Part shown: positions 46,963 through 59,269 of the stretch, one piece after another
How the letters are laid out: every line of letters starts with the position of its first letter
How positions within the stretch are numbered: the stretch's first letter is position 1
From: Cacajao melanocephalus
Taxonomy: Eukaryota > Chordata > Mammalia > Primates > Pitheciidae
DNA length: 64,000 bases
Reading direction: 5' to 3'
Assembly (NCBI GenBank): GCA_963573385.1
Contig: CAUYLG010039208.1
Location: forward strand, 1-64,000
The notes under the pieces: model-generated
Told to the model about the DNA's origin: nothing
Database searches by the model: none
The model's input: the letters and a program-made list of their open reading frames with translations, nothing else
Position numbers and translations under genes: made by a program

Positions 46963-49860
46963 TAGAATAATGAAGTAATCTGTGATACTTCATTATTATA
47001 ATTTCAAAATGTTATTAATAATTTTGATATCTAATCTCTGGGAAATTTGACACCCAAAATTATAATATGAACATCGAGTAGAGTTAAAAAGCAACCTTAT
47101 ATATCTCCTAAGGAATCTAATAAATTAGCATTAAAAAGCAGAATATAATGTTTTACCAATATCTCTATTCTTTAAATCATATAGAAACAGCAAAAATATC
47201 TTCGGGAAAGTTTTAGATAAATATATGCAAACAAAATATCTGCAAATTATTGTATTTGCCTCCTATGCTCTCTTTTCTGCAAAGGAATGAAAGATTTCCA
47301 GAGCATAGAATAAGTGAGTGCTCTGCAGTGATTTTAGTAAGTCATTGTGAATCATTACATACTTCTTGATCTAGAACAGCTAAGTTGTTTGGCATAACCT
47401 TTTGATTCATTTTCCTTTTCCTGGTTATTGATTTTTTAGCTTTATTTACTAAATTGCACTCTTATTCTAACAATGGCATTTCTGACACCTTTAGTTATAT
47501 AGGGCAACATTATATATGTGTAAATATTGACCCAAAGTATTAATAGTCTCTTATCATTGACATTACATTATCTCTAGAACTTCATTTGTATTTAAAATAA
47601 AAATAAAGTACACATTTATTTCCTTAGACTCCTTATAGAATATGTGGCATATATTTTTGTAATGTTCCATGCCTTGGGCTACCTATCATTGGAAAATGTT
47701 ATATTTATATTATACGATTCTTTTGACCCCTAGTAAACCTGAAACTGCCTTAGAGGAACAGCTGAATGTATTTCCTTAAATAAACACACATTGTTCTTCA
47801 AATTGCTAGTATCTATCTTCTTAATAGGCTCCACAAGCAATGGGAATCTTGACTTTGAAGTCACCTCTGCGGGGTTCATGTAGATAAGTCTGTTTCATAC
47901 TCTTTTTCTTCCAGCACTTGAACAGTGTCTTTCAACTCACATTTGTTTTAAGACACCTATAAATGCACACAGACTACATGGAATATTTAAATCTATTTAA
48001 TTTATAGTCTCAATAATTAATGAGAGGCTAGCTCACAATTAAATAAAAATAAATTTAGACAAAAATCAGAAAAGGTTTATTGTTAATTAAGATATGAGGA
48101 AAAATTCATTTACTTGGTCACATCCTTGGCCTTCATAAGGTAGCAAGAGAAAAATGGTCACTTGAATTTTAAAAGTGGTCATAAAATTTTTCTCAGACTG
48201 AATTGTCCTCTAGACCTATTTATATGAAACTAGTCTATTCTAATGATCATGCCTAACATAGATGATACACTCAATTTTGATAAATAGGTGCAGACTCTCC
48301 CAAACAGGCTGTCGCAATAATACGCCATAAAGGTTTCTGGAATTTGTTTGCTTATTCACTATCCACACAGAAATATTTTTCATATTGTTCACCATCCCAG
48401 TTTTCCAAAACCCAAGCTAGAGTTTGAGAAAATTCTATCTGAATGGAAGGAAAGTTTATTTAATTTTGAAATAAAAACAAATCATTAAAAATTCTGCTTT
48501 AAAAATATTCTTTGAAACTTGAGTATCAAGAAAGAAGTTAACTAAGCACAGGAACAAGATACAAGAAATTGTGACATAAAGATCATAGATACGTTTGTTA
48601 TTAAGATTCTCTTTTGGGTCTCTGAAAATGGGTATCTGAAATTAGAACCATATTAAGTTAACCAGTTCTCATATACTAGAAACAGTTATCAGGTTAAAGA
48701 TGCTATATTTTGTGTCCTGTAGAAACAGCCATCTAACATAGCCATTTGTTTGGGGAAGATATGAACCCTTAATACTACCATTCCTCTTAGATTACTACTG
48801 GCAGCAATTAATCAACAGTTGTAATTTGCCCTGTATTTCAAGCCAAATTAACAGCCTTGCTTATTTGAATATTAAAGGGTAAGGTGGCATTGGGCCTGGA
48901 ATTCTCAGTAAGTTGCCCACATTGTTAATATTTACCAATATTAACTTAGAAATAGGCTGCAAAGTGTAAGGAATATCTGTTGTAATATTTGTTTTAAAAA
49001 TACATGTTCTAAATATTATAATTTGGTATAATCATATCAGTTATGATAATTTCATTTTGGGTCCAGGATAATTAAATCTGCAAATGTATCAGATGTACTA
49101 CAATGATAATAATATTCCATTATTCTTTGTAACTAGCATTCTGATCAATGGTATAGATTGACATTTGGAATATGACTCTCATCACACAATTCTTTACCCT
49201 AGGAGACTTCCTAATGGGCATTTTTTAATTCCTTGCTGTTACCTTTTATGTACTTAATAACAGTACAGCTTCATGTTGCTTCATAACAAATACTTACCAT
49301 TGCTGTATTTATGTGGTGATAAAATTAGTTTAAGGTACTTTTTATGAAGCTATTTATGGCTTTTAGTCATTATTGAGTTTTATATGACTATTATAAAGTG
49401 GTATGACTTAAGAAAAATTATAAACTCCCCTATGAGTATTTGTCATGACTGAAAATAATAGAATTCTTTTGGTTGTTATGTCTTGGGAAATTTTATTATC
49501 TTCTGTCTAGAAAAGCAAAATGCTAGGGATCTTCAACCAGATTATTACCAAATTGTTAAGATTCTGTTCTATGTATTGAATGGAAGCATATATTCCATTA
49601 CTTGTCCCAGTTGGAATAAACGTAAACTGCCAAATTTCCTGGAAAACACAGTCTATCTAGAGGTCATATCAATTGATAAACATGCATCATCACTTTGTGT
49701 TATGAACTAAAGGTTTTATTAGTTGTTCCTTGTAGGTATCCTGGGTCAGTTTCATTATTATTAACTGAAAATCTTAATATTATTTACTCATACAAACTAT
49801 ATTTCTTAGTTGTTATAACAAACAGATTTTTAAATTATTGCATAAAATTATATGTTAAGA
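46963..49860. other. No recognised feature
   Basis: About 2.9 kb of AT-rich, repeat-poor sequence. The frames at 49483-49710 and 49695-49898 show no domain. No RNA gene seen. Confidence 0.5.
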
Positions 49861-49870
49861 AACATTGTCT

Positions 49871-50166
49871 GGCCTGCTGCAGTGACTCATGCCTGTAATC
49901 CCAGAACTTTAGGAGGCATAGGTGGGCAGATCACCTGAGGTCAGGAGTTCAAGACCAGTCTGGCCAACATGGCGAAAACTCGTCTCTACTAAAAATACAA
50001 AAAATTAGCCGGGCATGGTGGCACATGCCTGTAACCTCAGCTACTAGGGAAGCTGTGGCAGGAGAATTGCTTGAACTCAGGAAGCAGAGGTTGCGGTTAG
50101 CTGAGATTACGCCACTGCACTCCAGCCTAGGCAACAGAGTGAGATTCTGTCTTAAAAAAAAAAAAA
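49871..50166 (+). mobile_element. Alu
   Basis: Sense Alu from GGCCTGCTGCAGTGACTCATG to A13 (50154-50166). A short target duplication is suggested by ACATTGT before and GCATTGT after. Confidence 0.95.
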
Positions 50167-50329
50167 GCATTGTTTAATTTTATGACTCTAAAAATGCAAT
50201 GCATTTCTTGATCTGCCATTATCTTACTTTGAAGGTTCATTTGTTGACATGTCATCTTGCATATTTCAGATTAGTATATGATACTAAAAATTCTGTTCTC
50301 TGAGCCACTCTTTCCATCATTCATACTTT

Positions 50330-50632
50330 ATGTTGTTTCCATTTAGAACGCTCTCATCTCCTCTTTTCTGAGCTAATTCCTGTTCATACTTCAGGTGCCA
50401 GCTTAAACAGTCACTTCCTTCTGATACATTTTTCTAAGCTGCTAGTGGCTAGTAGAGTATGAATTCCTTTGTAACCTGTATGTATTCTGTATGTAATTGA
50501 TAATGTATCTAGTCATTTGGCTGTAACCCTGAAAGACAGAGATTAGGTCCCTATTTTCATTCTGTATCCCCAGCATGGTCTGGCACTAGGGAGCCCTCAA
50601 TTAATAGACGTTGAAGGATAAGCAGAACTGAT
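50330..50632 (+). repeat. L2 3' end
   Basis: Sense L2: AGAACGCTCTCATCTCC, CATACTTCAGGTGCCAGCTTAAACAGTCACTTCC, GAAAGACAGAGATTAGGTCC, TCTGTATCCCCAGCATGGTCTGGCAC, CTCAATTAATAGACGTTGAAGGA. Confidence 0.8.
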
Positions 50633-51004
50633 TGGCTTACTTATGTACCTGTAGTAGCAACTAAAAATTTCAGTCATTTGCCTCAATATACTACTATGAT
50701 ATAGGCTGTTGGTGAACTATCTCTCACCTTTTTATATTCACAGATGTGTATGGATGATATTCATCTGCTAAGACCTTTTAGTTCTCAGTTTTTGGAGTTA
50801 CTTTTTCTACTGACAACCCTGATTTCCTTATTTGATGAGAAGTATTAAAAGGAATCTAAAAATACTTATATCTTGGGCACTTTAACAATGTTTAAGGCAT
50901 ACTTTGAAAGTGCCATGAAATCCATATTGTGACTTTCTCACAAGCCCTTTTATTGTGCTAATTATCAAGCAATGATACTAGTTTATGGTTAATTTGTGGC
51001 TTAT

Positions 51005-51470
51005 ATTTTTATTATATGTTTTTAAAATTGACATAAAAATTTTACATATTTATGGGTTACAATGAGATGTTTTGATACATATATAGGGTAATTATCTCAT
51101 CAGGGTGTTTAGCTTTTTCATCATCTCTTTGTGGGGAGAACATTCAAAATTCTCCCTTCCACCTGTTTTGAAATATACCATGCAATATTGTTAACTGTAA
51201 TCAATACACCAGAACTTATTCCTCCTATCTAACTGTGACCATATACAGTTAATCAATCTCTCATTATACCCCATCCCCTTTCCCCTCTCCAATCTTTGGT
51301 AGCCACAATTCTACTCTCTATGAGACCAGCATTTTCAGATTCTGTATATGAATGATATCATGAGATATTAGTCTTCCTGTCCTAGCTCACTTCACTTAAT
51401 ATAATATCCTTCAGGTTCATCCATGTTGCCACAAATGACAGGGTTTCAACCTTTTTATGGTGAAATAGTA
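51005..51470 (-). mobile_element. Old L1 3' UTR (L1M-like)
   Basis: Antisense: AAAATTGACATAAAAATTTTAC, GGGTTACAATGAGATGTTTT, TTGTGGGGAGAACATTCAAA, CACCAGAACTTATTCCTCCT, ATGAGACCAGCATTTTCAGA, and the target-like TTCATCCATGTTGCCACAAATGACAG. No ORF2 part in the same orientation follows. Confidence 0.85.
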
Positions 51471-51533
51471 ATCCAGTGACATACTGTATTGAAATAGAAA
51501 AAAAAATCTTTAAAAAAATGTGTATGGAACCAA

Positions 51534-51537
<4 letters not shown>

Positions 51538-51578
<41 letters not shown>
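51538..51578. repeat. CA microsatellite
   Basis: ACATACACACAC continuing to 51578; inside the L1 ORF2 copy. On the minus strand it yields the cysteine/valine frames that should be ignored. Confidence 0.92.
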
Positions 51579-51580
<2 letters not shown>

Positions 51581-52483
51581 TAGCCAAAGCAATCTTAGGC
51601 AAAAAGAACAAACTAGAATCATTACACTACCTGACTTCAAAATATACTACAAAACTGTAATAATTCAAACAGCATGATACTGTCATAAAAATAGACATGT
51701 AGACAAATAGAGCAGAATAGATAACCCAGAAATAAACCTGTACACTTGCAGCCAACTGATTTCTGACAAAAATGTCAAAATCATATACTGGAGAAAAGAC
51801 AACCTTTTCAACAAATGGTGCTGGAAAAGCTGAATATTTACATTTAGAAGAATGCAACTAGACCTCCATCCCTCACTGTATAAAAAATTAACTCAAAATG
51901 GATTAACGACTTAAACGTAAAAAAGTCTAAAAGAAAAAATAAGGGAAATGCTTTATGGAATTGGTCTGGGCAAAGTATTTTTGGACAAGAACTCAAAAGC
52001 ATAGGCTTCGAAAGCAAAAGTAGAAAAGTAGGATTTCATCAAACCAAGAAGCTTCTGCATGGCAAAGGAAACCATCAACAGAGTGAAGAGAAAACCTACA
52101 GAATGATGGAGAATATTTGCAAACTATACATTGGATAGGGGGTTAATATCCAAATTATATGTAGAACTCATACAACTCAATAGCAAAAAAAAAAAAAAGA
52201 TGTGATTAACAATGGACAAAAGATCTGAATAGACATCTCTCAAGAAAAAGACATACAAATGGATAACAGATATATGAAAAAAAATCTTCAGCATCACTAA
52301 TCATCAGGGAAATGTAAATGAAAACCACAATGAGATATTATCTCACCCAGCTAAAGTTAATATTATGAAAAAACCAAAAGGTAACAAATGCTGGGGAGTA
52401 TTTGGAGAAAGGGAAGTGGGAGTGCAAACTAGTACAGCCACAACGGAAAACAGTATGAAGATTCCTTTAGAAATTAAAAATAA

Positions 52484-52640
52484 GGTGGGGCAAGATGGCT
52501 CACACCTGTAATTCCAGCATTTCAGAAGGCAAAGGCAGGAGGATAGCTCGAGGCCAGGAGTTCAAGTCCAACCTGGGCAACATAGTGAGACCCTATCACT
52601 ATTTAAAAAAAAAAGAAAGAAAGAAAGAAAAGGAAAAGAA
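52484..52640 (+). mobile_element. Free left Alu monomer (FLAM-like) in L1
   Basis: GGTGGGGCAAGATGGCTCACACC, AGGATAGCTCGAGGCCAGGAGTTC, CCAACCTGGGCAACATAGTGAGACCC, then A-rich tail (52605 on) running into (GAAA)n. About 120 bases of left-arm sequence only, so a monomer or a truncated early Alu. The surrounding L1 resumes at CTAAAACTAAAACTACCATG. Confidence 0.8.
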
Positions 52641-52850
52641 AATCTAAAACTAAAACTACCATGTGATCTAGTAGTTCCATTACTGAGTACTGGGTATATA
52701 CCCAAATGAAATGAAATCATATGTCCAGAGATATCTGTGTTCCTATGTTTACTGCAGCACTGTTCACAATGGCCCAAGATATGGAATAAACTCAGTGTTC
52801 ATCAACAGATGAATGGATAAACAAAATGTGCTAGATATACACAATGTAAT

Positions 52851-53790
52851 AGTTTCTATTTAATTTAAAGCTTCCAGGTTCTTTTATCATTTTAAGAATG
52901 GAAGGCTCATAACTGGTAAACACTCAGAATTAAAACTTGTTTCTCTGCATTCTGTTTTTTCCCCCCATCAACGTTTGTCTCTGCTGCTAAGCTTCATTAT
53001 TCCCTAAATCAATTTTGCATCAGTTAGAGGAACAAATTGTTTTTCTACAGATTTGTAGCTATTAATCTCAGTAGTAACTCAGTGATTGATTTTTTTTAAA
53101 CATCACATCAGAAAGTCATGGATGGGAAAAAATTTGAACCTAGTCCAGGACATACTGGCTGAATCTATGACAGTTAAGACTTCATGTCATATATAATAAA
53201 TCTTTGTCACTAATTTATGCTACTTTAAAATTTGGGGCTATGATTAGAATGGTCATGTAATGTAACTTCACTGCCCACTTTCTTATTCTGTTCTTTCGTT
53301 GTCCTCTCCATTATTATTGCTACTCAGTAATGGTATCAACTAGAAATTCTTGAATTGTAACTAAACGTGACCTCATTTCCAAAGCATTTAAAGTTATTGC
53401 AGGTGAAAGCTCTCTCAAGGGCTTTCAGTGTTTCAATACATGGATGTACAATCTCTGTCAATAATGAATGCCCCACATTAAATTAACTTGAATGGTTACA
53501 GCCTAAACTTTATTCTCAGCTTTGGTAAATTTCTGACATAAAAGCTTAGAATGTAAGAATTGAAAAAAAGCTGTTAGAATAATGCAGATACTCAGAAAGG
53601 ACCTACAGATTACTACACATGTTTTTTTTTCTTTTCTTTTCTGAGTACAATTGAGATTTCCAAGAATTTGAGGGGTCATTTTACATTCTAGATTCGGTAA
53701 TTTAAAAAAAGATAAAATTGTTAAAAGAGCAATAAGTAATTTAATAAAGAGTTGAAGACAAAATAGTGTATGCTTGATAAATTCATATCA
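52851..53790. other. No recognised feature
   Basis: AT-rich sequence between the L1 and the tRNA-like element. A T9-CTTTTCTTTT stretch lies at 53623-53641. Confidence 0.45.
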
Positions 53791-53864
53791 ACCATCTTAG
53801 CTGAGTTGGTTAGAACACCAGAGTAAAGTGGCCAAGGTCATAGGTTTGAGCTTTCTGTGGCCCA
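53791..53864 (+). tRNA. Decayed tRNA-Ile-like sequence (pseudo-tRNA or SINE head)
   Basis: Aligned without gaps to the isoleucine-tRNA layout: TTAGCTGAGTTGGTTAGAAC fits the D arm/A box, GCCAAGGTC (53831-53839) fits the anticodon-stem 3' side and variable loop of tRNA-Ile, and GGTTTGAG (53843-53850) fits the T arm/B box. The acceptor arm (ACCATCT) pairs poorly with its partner and the anticodon region is altered (AGTAAAGT), so it is not a functional tRNA. It may be a retro-pseudogene or the head of an old tRNA-derived SINE. No A-tail or target duplication was found. Confidence 0.55.
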
Positions 53865-54013
53865 GGTAGTTTATCCTCTTTCTGGGTCACAGACCATTCT
53901 GGGCACCCTGCCCATTCTTTAAAGAAGAACCTGGTCCCAAGACAATAGTGGATGAAAGAGAGAAACAGGCCAGGGCCAGTACACACCCATCAGAACTACA
54001 ATGTCTCAAAGTC

Positions 54014-54030
54014 AGTATATTGCTAGAGTG

Positions 54031-54081
<51 letters not shown>

Positions 54082-54172
54082 TGCATATGTATATACAATA
54101 TATATGTATATATAATATATATTGTATGGTATGATGTGTATGTATAACATATAATCCCTCTAGCAATATACT
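54014..54172. repeat. 159-base AT-rich quasi-palindrome (PATRR-like)
   Basis: AGTATATTGCTAGAG (54014-54028) is the perfect reverse complement of CTCTAGCAATATACT (54158-54172). Pairing continues inward with one mismatch into GATT/AATC, then through (TA)20 (54035-54074) and an inner stem ACAATATATA ... TATATATTGT. The centre is near 54093. The whole block is almost entirely A/T apart from CACACA/TGTGT arms. Confidence 0.85.
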
Positions 54173-55219
54173 CATTTTACATATGGATACACATAACTAT
54201 ATATATGTATATAGTGATACTTTTGTATAAAAAAGGGAGAATAACAGTGTTTGAATAACAATTATTTGTTTTTGTTTTTAATTTATAAAGGCAGTAGAAA
54301 TCAACCAGGTTCACTTCACTTACTTTTTGATCAGGTATCAAGTTCACACGTGGAATTTTACAGGACACAAAATATCTATAATTTCAAAGAAAGCTTGCTT
54401 CACTGAAGTATATGAAGCCAGTCTTAGTATCTTTCATTATATCCTTTCATGCATAAGTAAAACTTTAGATAATTTAAAGGACACTGAAATAATTAAGTAT
54501 GCTGTTGTCTTTTCTTCTGAGGCATTAGAATAAGTGTAACTAAATTTATATAGGAAACTTTACTTTGTTCACCATGAAAGAACCAAAGAATCTGAGATTC
54601 GTTTTATTGAGAAAGACTTAGGCTTGGTTCAGGCCCTGCTCTGAGAAGAATTAGTGGGAAAAGTTCCAGCTTCAGTTAGATTGACAGTATGTCACGGCAT
54701 CTTTCTTAATAAATGTAAATCTTACACCTCCACTACCAGTGCAGTACTGACTTACTGTCGATTTGAACCTAAAGTTATCACGTCCATCACACTTAATCAT
54801 AATGGTTTTCATAGACTTAGATTCAATTGGGAAGAATTCTCTGGAGATTTAATTCTACACCTCAGTTTTTATAAACATAACCCAACAATGACATGGAATA
54901 AAGCAAAAAGACTTCAAAGTTAAATAAGCTAATCTTTTGATTTCATAGAGGGAATAGGTTTGTTCTATTGCTCACCAGAAATGGTGTGTGACTAATAAAT
55001 GTGTCCTTCCATCTTCCCTCTTTGAGGAACTAGGAATTTCTTCAGCATTAGTTACTTTACTTTTTTTAGAAAAGGAATGTGTCACTGAAAAGTTAAGATT
55101 TAATAAAGATTCACATGATAATATTCTTCTTTTCTGTTTAATTAACATCAATCTTTAAGTAGTTCTTTTTATTATTTCAATATTCTCTCTCCCTATTAAT
55201 AGGCATTTTTTTATACTCA
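54173..55219. other. No recognised feature
   Basis: AT-rich; the frames at 54327-54533 and 54654-54923 have no recognised domain, no proper start context and no splice structure. Confidence 0.45.
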
Positions 55220-55445
55220 CCATTCCCCCACCCAACCCTCTAATGCTCCCTCATTTACCATTTATTCTCTCTATTAAAGTGCTTGTCATACTTTAAATTA
55301 TATTTATTTCTTTGGGTCACTGTTTCCACTAAACTACGATCATTAAGAGTAGTTCTGTTATCTTTGCATCACCTTATCTGGCTCTGTACCTGATTCATAG
55401 TAGGATCTCAGTGAGTATTTGATGAGTGAATAAATGAATAAAGTC
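55220..55445 (+). repeat. L2 3' end
   Basis: Sense L2: TCATTTACCATTTATTCTC, AAACTACGATCATTAAGAGTAG, CTGGCTCTGTACCTGATTCATAGTAGG, CTCAGTGAGTATTTGATGAGTGAATAAATGAATA. Confidence 0.75.
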
Positions 55446-58094
55446 AGTAATATTATTGAGTCTTTGAATTTTATCTTCCGTTTTTATTATACTTCTAAAA
55501 CTTCTGTTTATATTCAGTAATGAAATATGGAGAAATTAAGTCAGATATTTACCTTTACTAATAAAATTGTACCAGAGGGAGCGATAATATTATTGTCAGT
55601 TTCTAAACTGCAAGGCTACAAAGAGTAAAACCTAAATGCCTCTTAATGGTTGGCAATTTAATCACTAGTCTACATTCACAATTTAAGAACTTTACATTGT
55701 CTCTCTTTCAGTAGCAGTATAAATGACAACTTTCATATCTGAATCCTAAATAATTCATTATCATGTATTCACCCCTTTAGAGTGCTAAGCATACCATAGA
55801 GGAATCTTTGTTAAAGATATTTGGCTAGCCATTTACTTAGCTATGTTAGAGGAAAAATATTCAAGCTCTTGACCTAGTATTCCAATTTCTGACAAACTTT
55901 AAAAGTACTGTCTTTGACATTCATTTAGAATTCATCTCCTTGATCACTTTGGCCCAGAGTCACAGGCTTTGATTCAGAACTTCTAAAGCAACTTTGTTTT
56001 GACCTCTGCTCTGTTATTTGCCAAGTCATTTTAAAACCAAGACCAGAAAAATATCCTGCTTCATATTTTATCAAAGTTCTGAATTATCCTATTGGACTTT
56101 ATTTCATCATCTTCCCCACACTGTGTACAGTAAGTTGTTTAAGATTTTGCAGGCAAATTTCTCATATCCCTAGAATTTGTGCTTAGATGTTCACCAGATA
56201 ATCATCAAATCAGTAGTCCTTAATTAAACACTAAGTATATATACTCTGTATTTTTCACAATGCTTAATTAATCTCCCCCAATAGCATATATCAATGCTAT
56301 GTTCATCATAGAATTTATAAGCTCTAAGATTATTTTATGTTGCAATCACTTCTTAATTATGAAACATAGCTTCATTTGTATTTTTTCTTGATGTGCAATC
56401 AACCTGTTGTTTATCATCATCTGAATCTTATGGCAGGCAAGGTACTTATGTATATTTCAATTATATATAATAATGAATATTCTGTAATTTTCCTACTGCC
56501 TAAGATCTGCCTAAATCAATACTGTTTTTCAACTATCTTAGTACCAATGCTATTCAAGTGTTTTACATTTTTAAAAAGTCATTTTCATGGTTTAGGAGAT
56601 GGCTTTAGGTTTTTACTTTCTAGATGTAATCTGACTGCTAAGGCCATTAAACAACATATGAAAGTACATTGCCATGACAAAATATCAACCAAGGATGGAT
56701 ATAGGCCACACTTGTTCCTTTTTCCATTATTATAGAAATTTGACTTGTGATAATGCTAGTTAGTTATTTTGAACAATGCATCCAATCAATCTAGTCAGTT
56801 TACCAAGGGAAAAGGAATGTAATAAACAGTAATTTTGTTAATATTGGAACGGACTACTGAAACAGATTAAGTAGACTGATTCATGCTTTAATCAAAGCAA
56901 TGTCGTGTCCTTTAATAGATGATACCTCTGTTCACACACAAAAGAACGATGTTTTGTGAGCAAACTTAGTTTTCAGTTTCTTTAATAACAATAATTTTAT
57001 AGTTAGCATCTTCTAGTTGAGTGTGAACATTAGGTAATATATGTCTGTGAGCCCCTCAATCTAGAAAGATGAGTTACTATGAGAGATTATTAAACTCCAG
57101 AACTCAGATACATGAAACCCATAATGAATAAGATTTCTATATACTCTTTTCATAAACATTAGAAAAGGTGAAATACTTAATTTAGTTGATCAACAACCTA
57201 CCTAAGTCCATTTTATGGATATTTTTCTGGATGCATATAGGAGTCACAAAGACATTTAATATTACAAAGCAATCTTAGTTTGAAATCATCGGTTTCATTT
57301 AAAATTATGCTTTTAAACTAACTAGGTTTTCATTATTAAAATTGTGAAAATAATTATGCTTTATAAGTAACTAGGTTTATATTTTCATTGGATTTAAACA
57401 ATAAAATATTAATATTTTACAAAAATTTAAGGCAACTAAATTTTTTATTATAAAAGTAAATCCAGATGTATAAAATAGCCTTAAAACAACTTGAATATAT
57501 AGAATCAAGAAATCCATAAACAATCACCATTTTGAATAACTGCATATATAGCCAAACTTGCTCAGTGGTAATGTAACTAATCTAGATAACACTTACATAA
57601 GTGGTAATGTAACTAATCTAGGTAACACTTACATAATTTTCTTTTTGTAGGTGTAGTCCTGTGCAATGTCTTCCTTACAGATAATCATTGAAAATTAGAG
57701 TATAAAAAAGGTATTTTTATTACTACCTACTAGTTCACTTGATTTGGTACACTGTAACTAAAGGATAATCTGTAACCTAATATGATTTAAACTCTATTTA
57801 GACTTGCAAAAGAGAGGAATAAAATAGCAACATACCATTTCTAACAAGTGTTTATAAGGCAGCAATTGACTTAAATTCACATTTGAAAAAAAAAAACAGG
57901 CAATACCTTATAAAATAGCAATATGTATACGTACATATAGATAATATAGAGAGAATCTTTTACTCTTATATGAGAGCCAGTTTCTAATAATTTGCTATGT
58001 TTGTCCTGCTCTTCTCAGTTTTGTAAAGTCTTATTTATGGTTCCATCCCAAGATATTCTCGGATTTTAAATGAAAAGAGCATTAAACTCACCAA
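55446..58094. other. No recognised feature apart from a 36-base duplication
   Basis: About 2.6 kb, AT-rich and repeat-poor. The longest frame (119 codons, plus, 56376-56735) is an AT-rich chance frame without signature. A short tandem duplication at 57565-57636 is listed separately. Confidence 0.5.
57565..57636. repeat. 36-base exact tandem duplication
   Basis: 57565-57600 and 57601-57636 are adjacent copies with a single difference (A/G), each starting GTGGTAATGTAACTAATCTA. Confidence 0.95.
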
Positions 58095-58260
58095 TTTACT
58101 TAGCAAATGTTTATTCAATGGGAAATGTACCGTGCTAGGTCTTGTGAGGGCTGTAAATATAAATAAGTGTGATCCCCATCCTCAGGAAGTTTACACAAAC
58201 ACAACACAAGGTAGTTTTAAAAAACGCCTTTGCAGTCCTCAGGAAAATAAGATTATTTCT
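58095..58260 (-). repeat. L2 3' end
   Basis: Antisense L2: TTAGCAAATGTTTATTCAATGGG, ACCGTGCTAGGTCTTGTGAG, CCATCCTCAGGAAGTTTACA. Confidence 0.65.
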
Positions 58261-58544
58261 GCCACAGTGTTTAAAACTTGAAGGATGGGTAGACTATCAA
58301 TAAATGGAAGTGGAGAATAAGGTATAGCATGAAACAGCAAATGAAGCTTGGAAGATACTAGGTGTGTTTAGAGAATGAAGAGGGATTAAGTTGAGCACCA
58401 ACCTAGAATTCCCCTTGGAAGGCTCCACTGAAAAGGAGGTTATGAGATATAATAAAAATACACATCAGGTTTAGAAGATATTCAACAGTATACTTAGAAG
58501 CATGACATTCATTTCAAGATAATGTGGTCAAATATTGGGCGTCT

Positions 58545-58715
58545 CTTAAGATATATGAGACATGATTCTGGGCATCTGAATTCATCATCTTAGCTAATCT
58601 TCATAACAAGCCTGTAAGGAGTTATTACCACCATTTTATAGAAGAGAACATTAAGCCCCAAAGATATGCAACAATTTCCCCCAAAACTGATGAATGCCTG
58701 AGTCAAAAAAAACAA
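58545..58715 (-). repeat. MIR fragment
   Basis: Antisense MIR: TAGCTAATCTTCATAACAAGCCTGTAAGGAG, ATTACCACCATTTTATAGAAGAG, then worn sequence and GATGAATGCCTGAGTC. Confidence 0.6.
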
Positions 58716-59039
58716 GACAAAACAACAAAAATCTTTCTTATTCCAGAGGCTTAACTCTTCACTCTATTTTCATTCCACTTACCATCAATGAGGTTCTGTG
58801 CAATGTTCTGAGCAGCACCGTGGGACATAACAAAACTAGTAATTTAGGGACATTAATCTAACACCAGGATGTCACATGATTTGAAAGCCCCAATACTAGA
58901 AGCAATGACACAGTTCGTCATGGTAGAGGAGTTAAGAAACCAAGGCTAATACTTGGTGATGGGAATGAGAATGGAAAGAAAAAAAAGCTAAAATAAAAGA
59001 TATCAAAACAAATGCTGTGATGGAATTTTGGTTAGTGAA

Positions 59040-59185
59040 TAGTAAGAAGAAGAGGAGGAGAAAGAGGGGAAAGATGCTAATGATGGTAAGTAGGTGGAGG
59101 AGTAAGAAACCCAGGTGATGCAGAAGGAAGAGAAGGTACAGAAGAAGTCAGGGAGAGAGAAGAGAATATGAGAAAGAGAGGCGGA
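59040..59185. repeat. Purine-rich tract
   Basis: About 145 bases, strongly A+G on the plus strand (AGAAGAAGAGGAGGAGAAAG and similar), broken by a few pyrimidines. The serine-rich minus frame over it (59003-59224) follows from this composition. Confidence 0.8.
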
Positions 59186-59269
59186 AACATTTATGTGGTG
59201 AAAATCCCATGTGGCAAAAAGCAAACTAAACAGCTAAGTCACATGGATTATTTTTTATTTTTTTTTTAC

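Larger units (their letters stand above)
51480..52850 (+). mobile_element. Old L1 ORF2 3' part, split by an Alu left monomer
   Basis: Sense ORF2: AGCCAAAGCAATCTTAGGCA, ATACTACAAAACTGTAATAA, AGAATAGATAACCCAGAAATAAA, CAAATGGTGCTGGAAAAGCT, GAAATGTAAATGAAAACCAC, GGAAAACAGTATGAAGATTC, then after the inserted monomer CCATGTGATCTAGTAGTTCC and CAGATGAATGGATAAACAAA. A (CA)n run sits in it at 51538-51578. Heavily broken. It is head-to-head with the minus 3' UTR at 51005-51470 and is best read as a separate insertion. Confidence 0.88.

Noticed and set aside
51382..51640. Cysteine/valine-rich minus frames
   Set aside because: Produced by a CA microsatellite inside L1.
51005..52850. A second twin-primed L1
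   Set aside because: The antisense part is 3' UTR and the sense part is upstream ORF2, the wrong order for a 5' inversion; two insertions fit better.
56376..56735. 119-codon plus-strand frame
   Set aside because: AT-rich, no known domain, no start context or splice signals; length is within chance for such composition.
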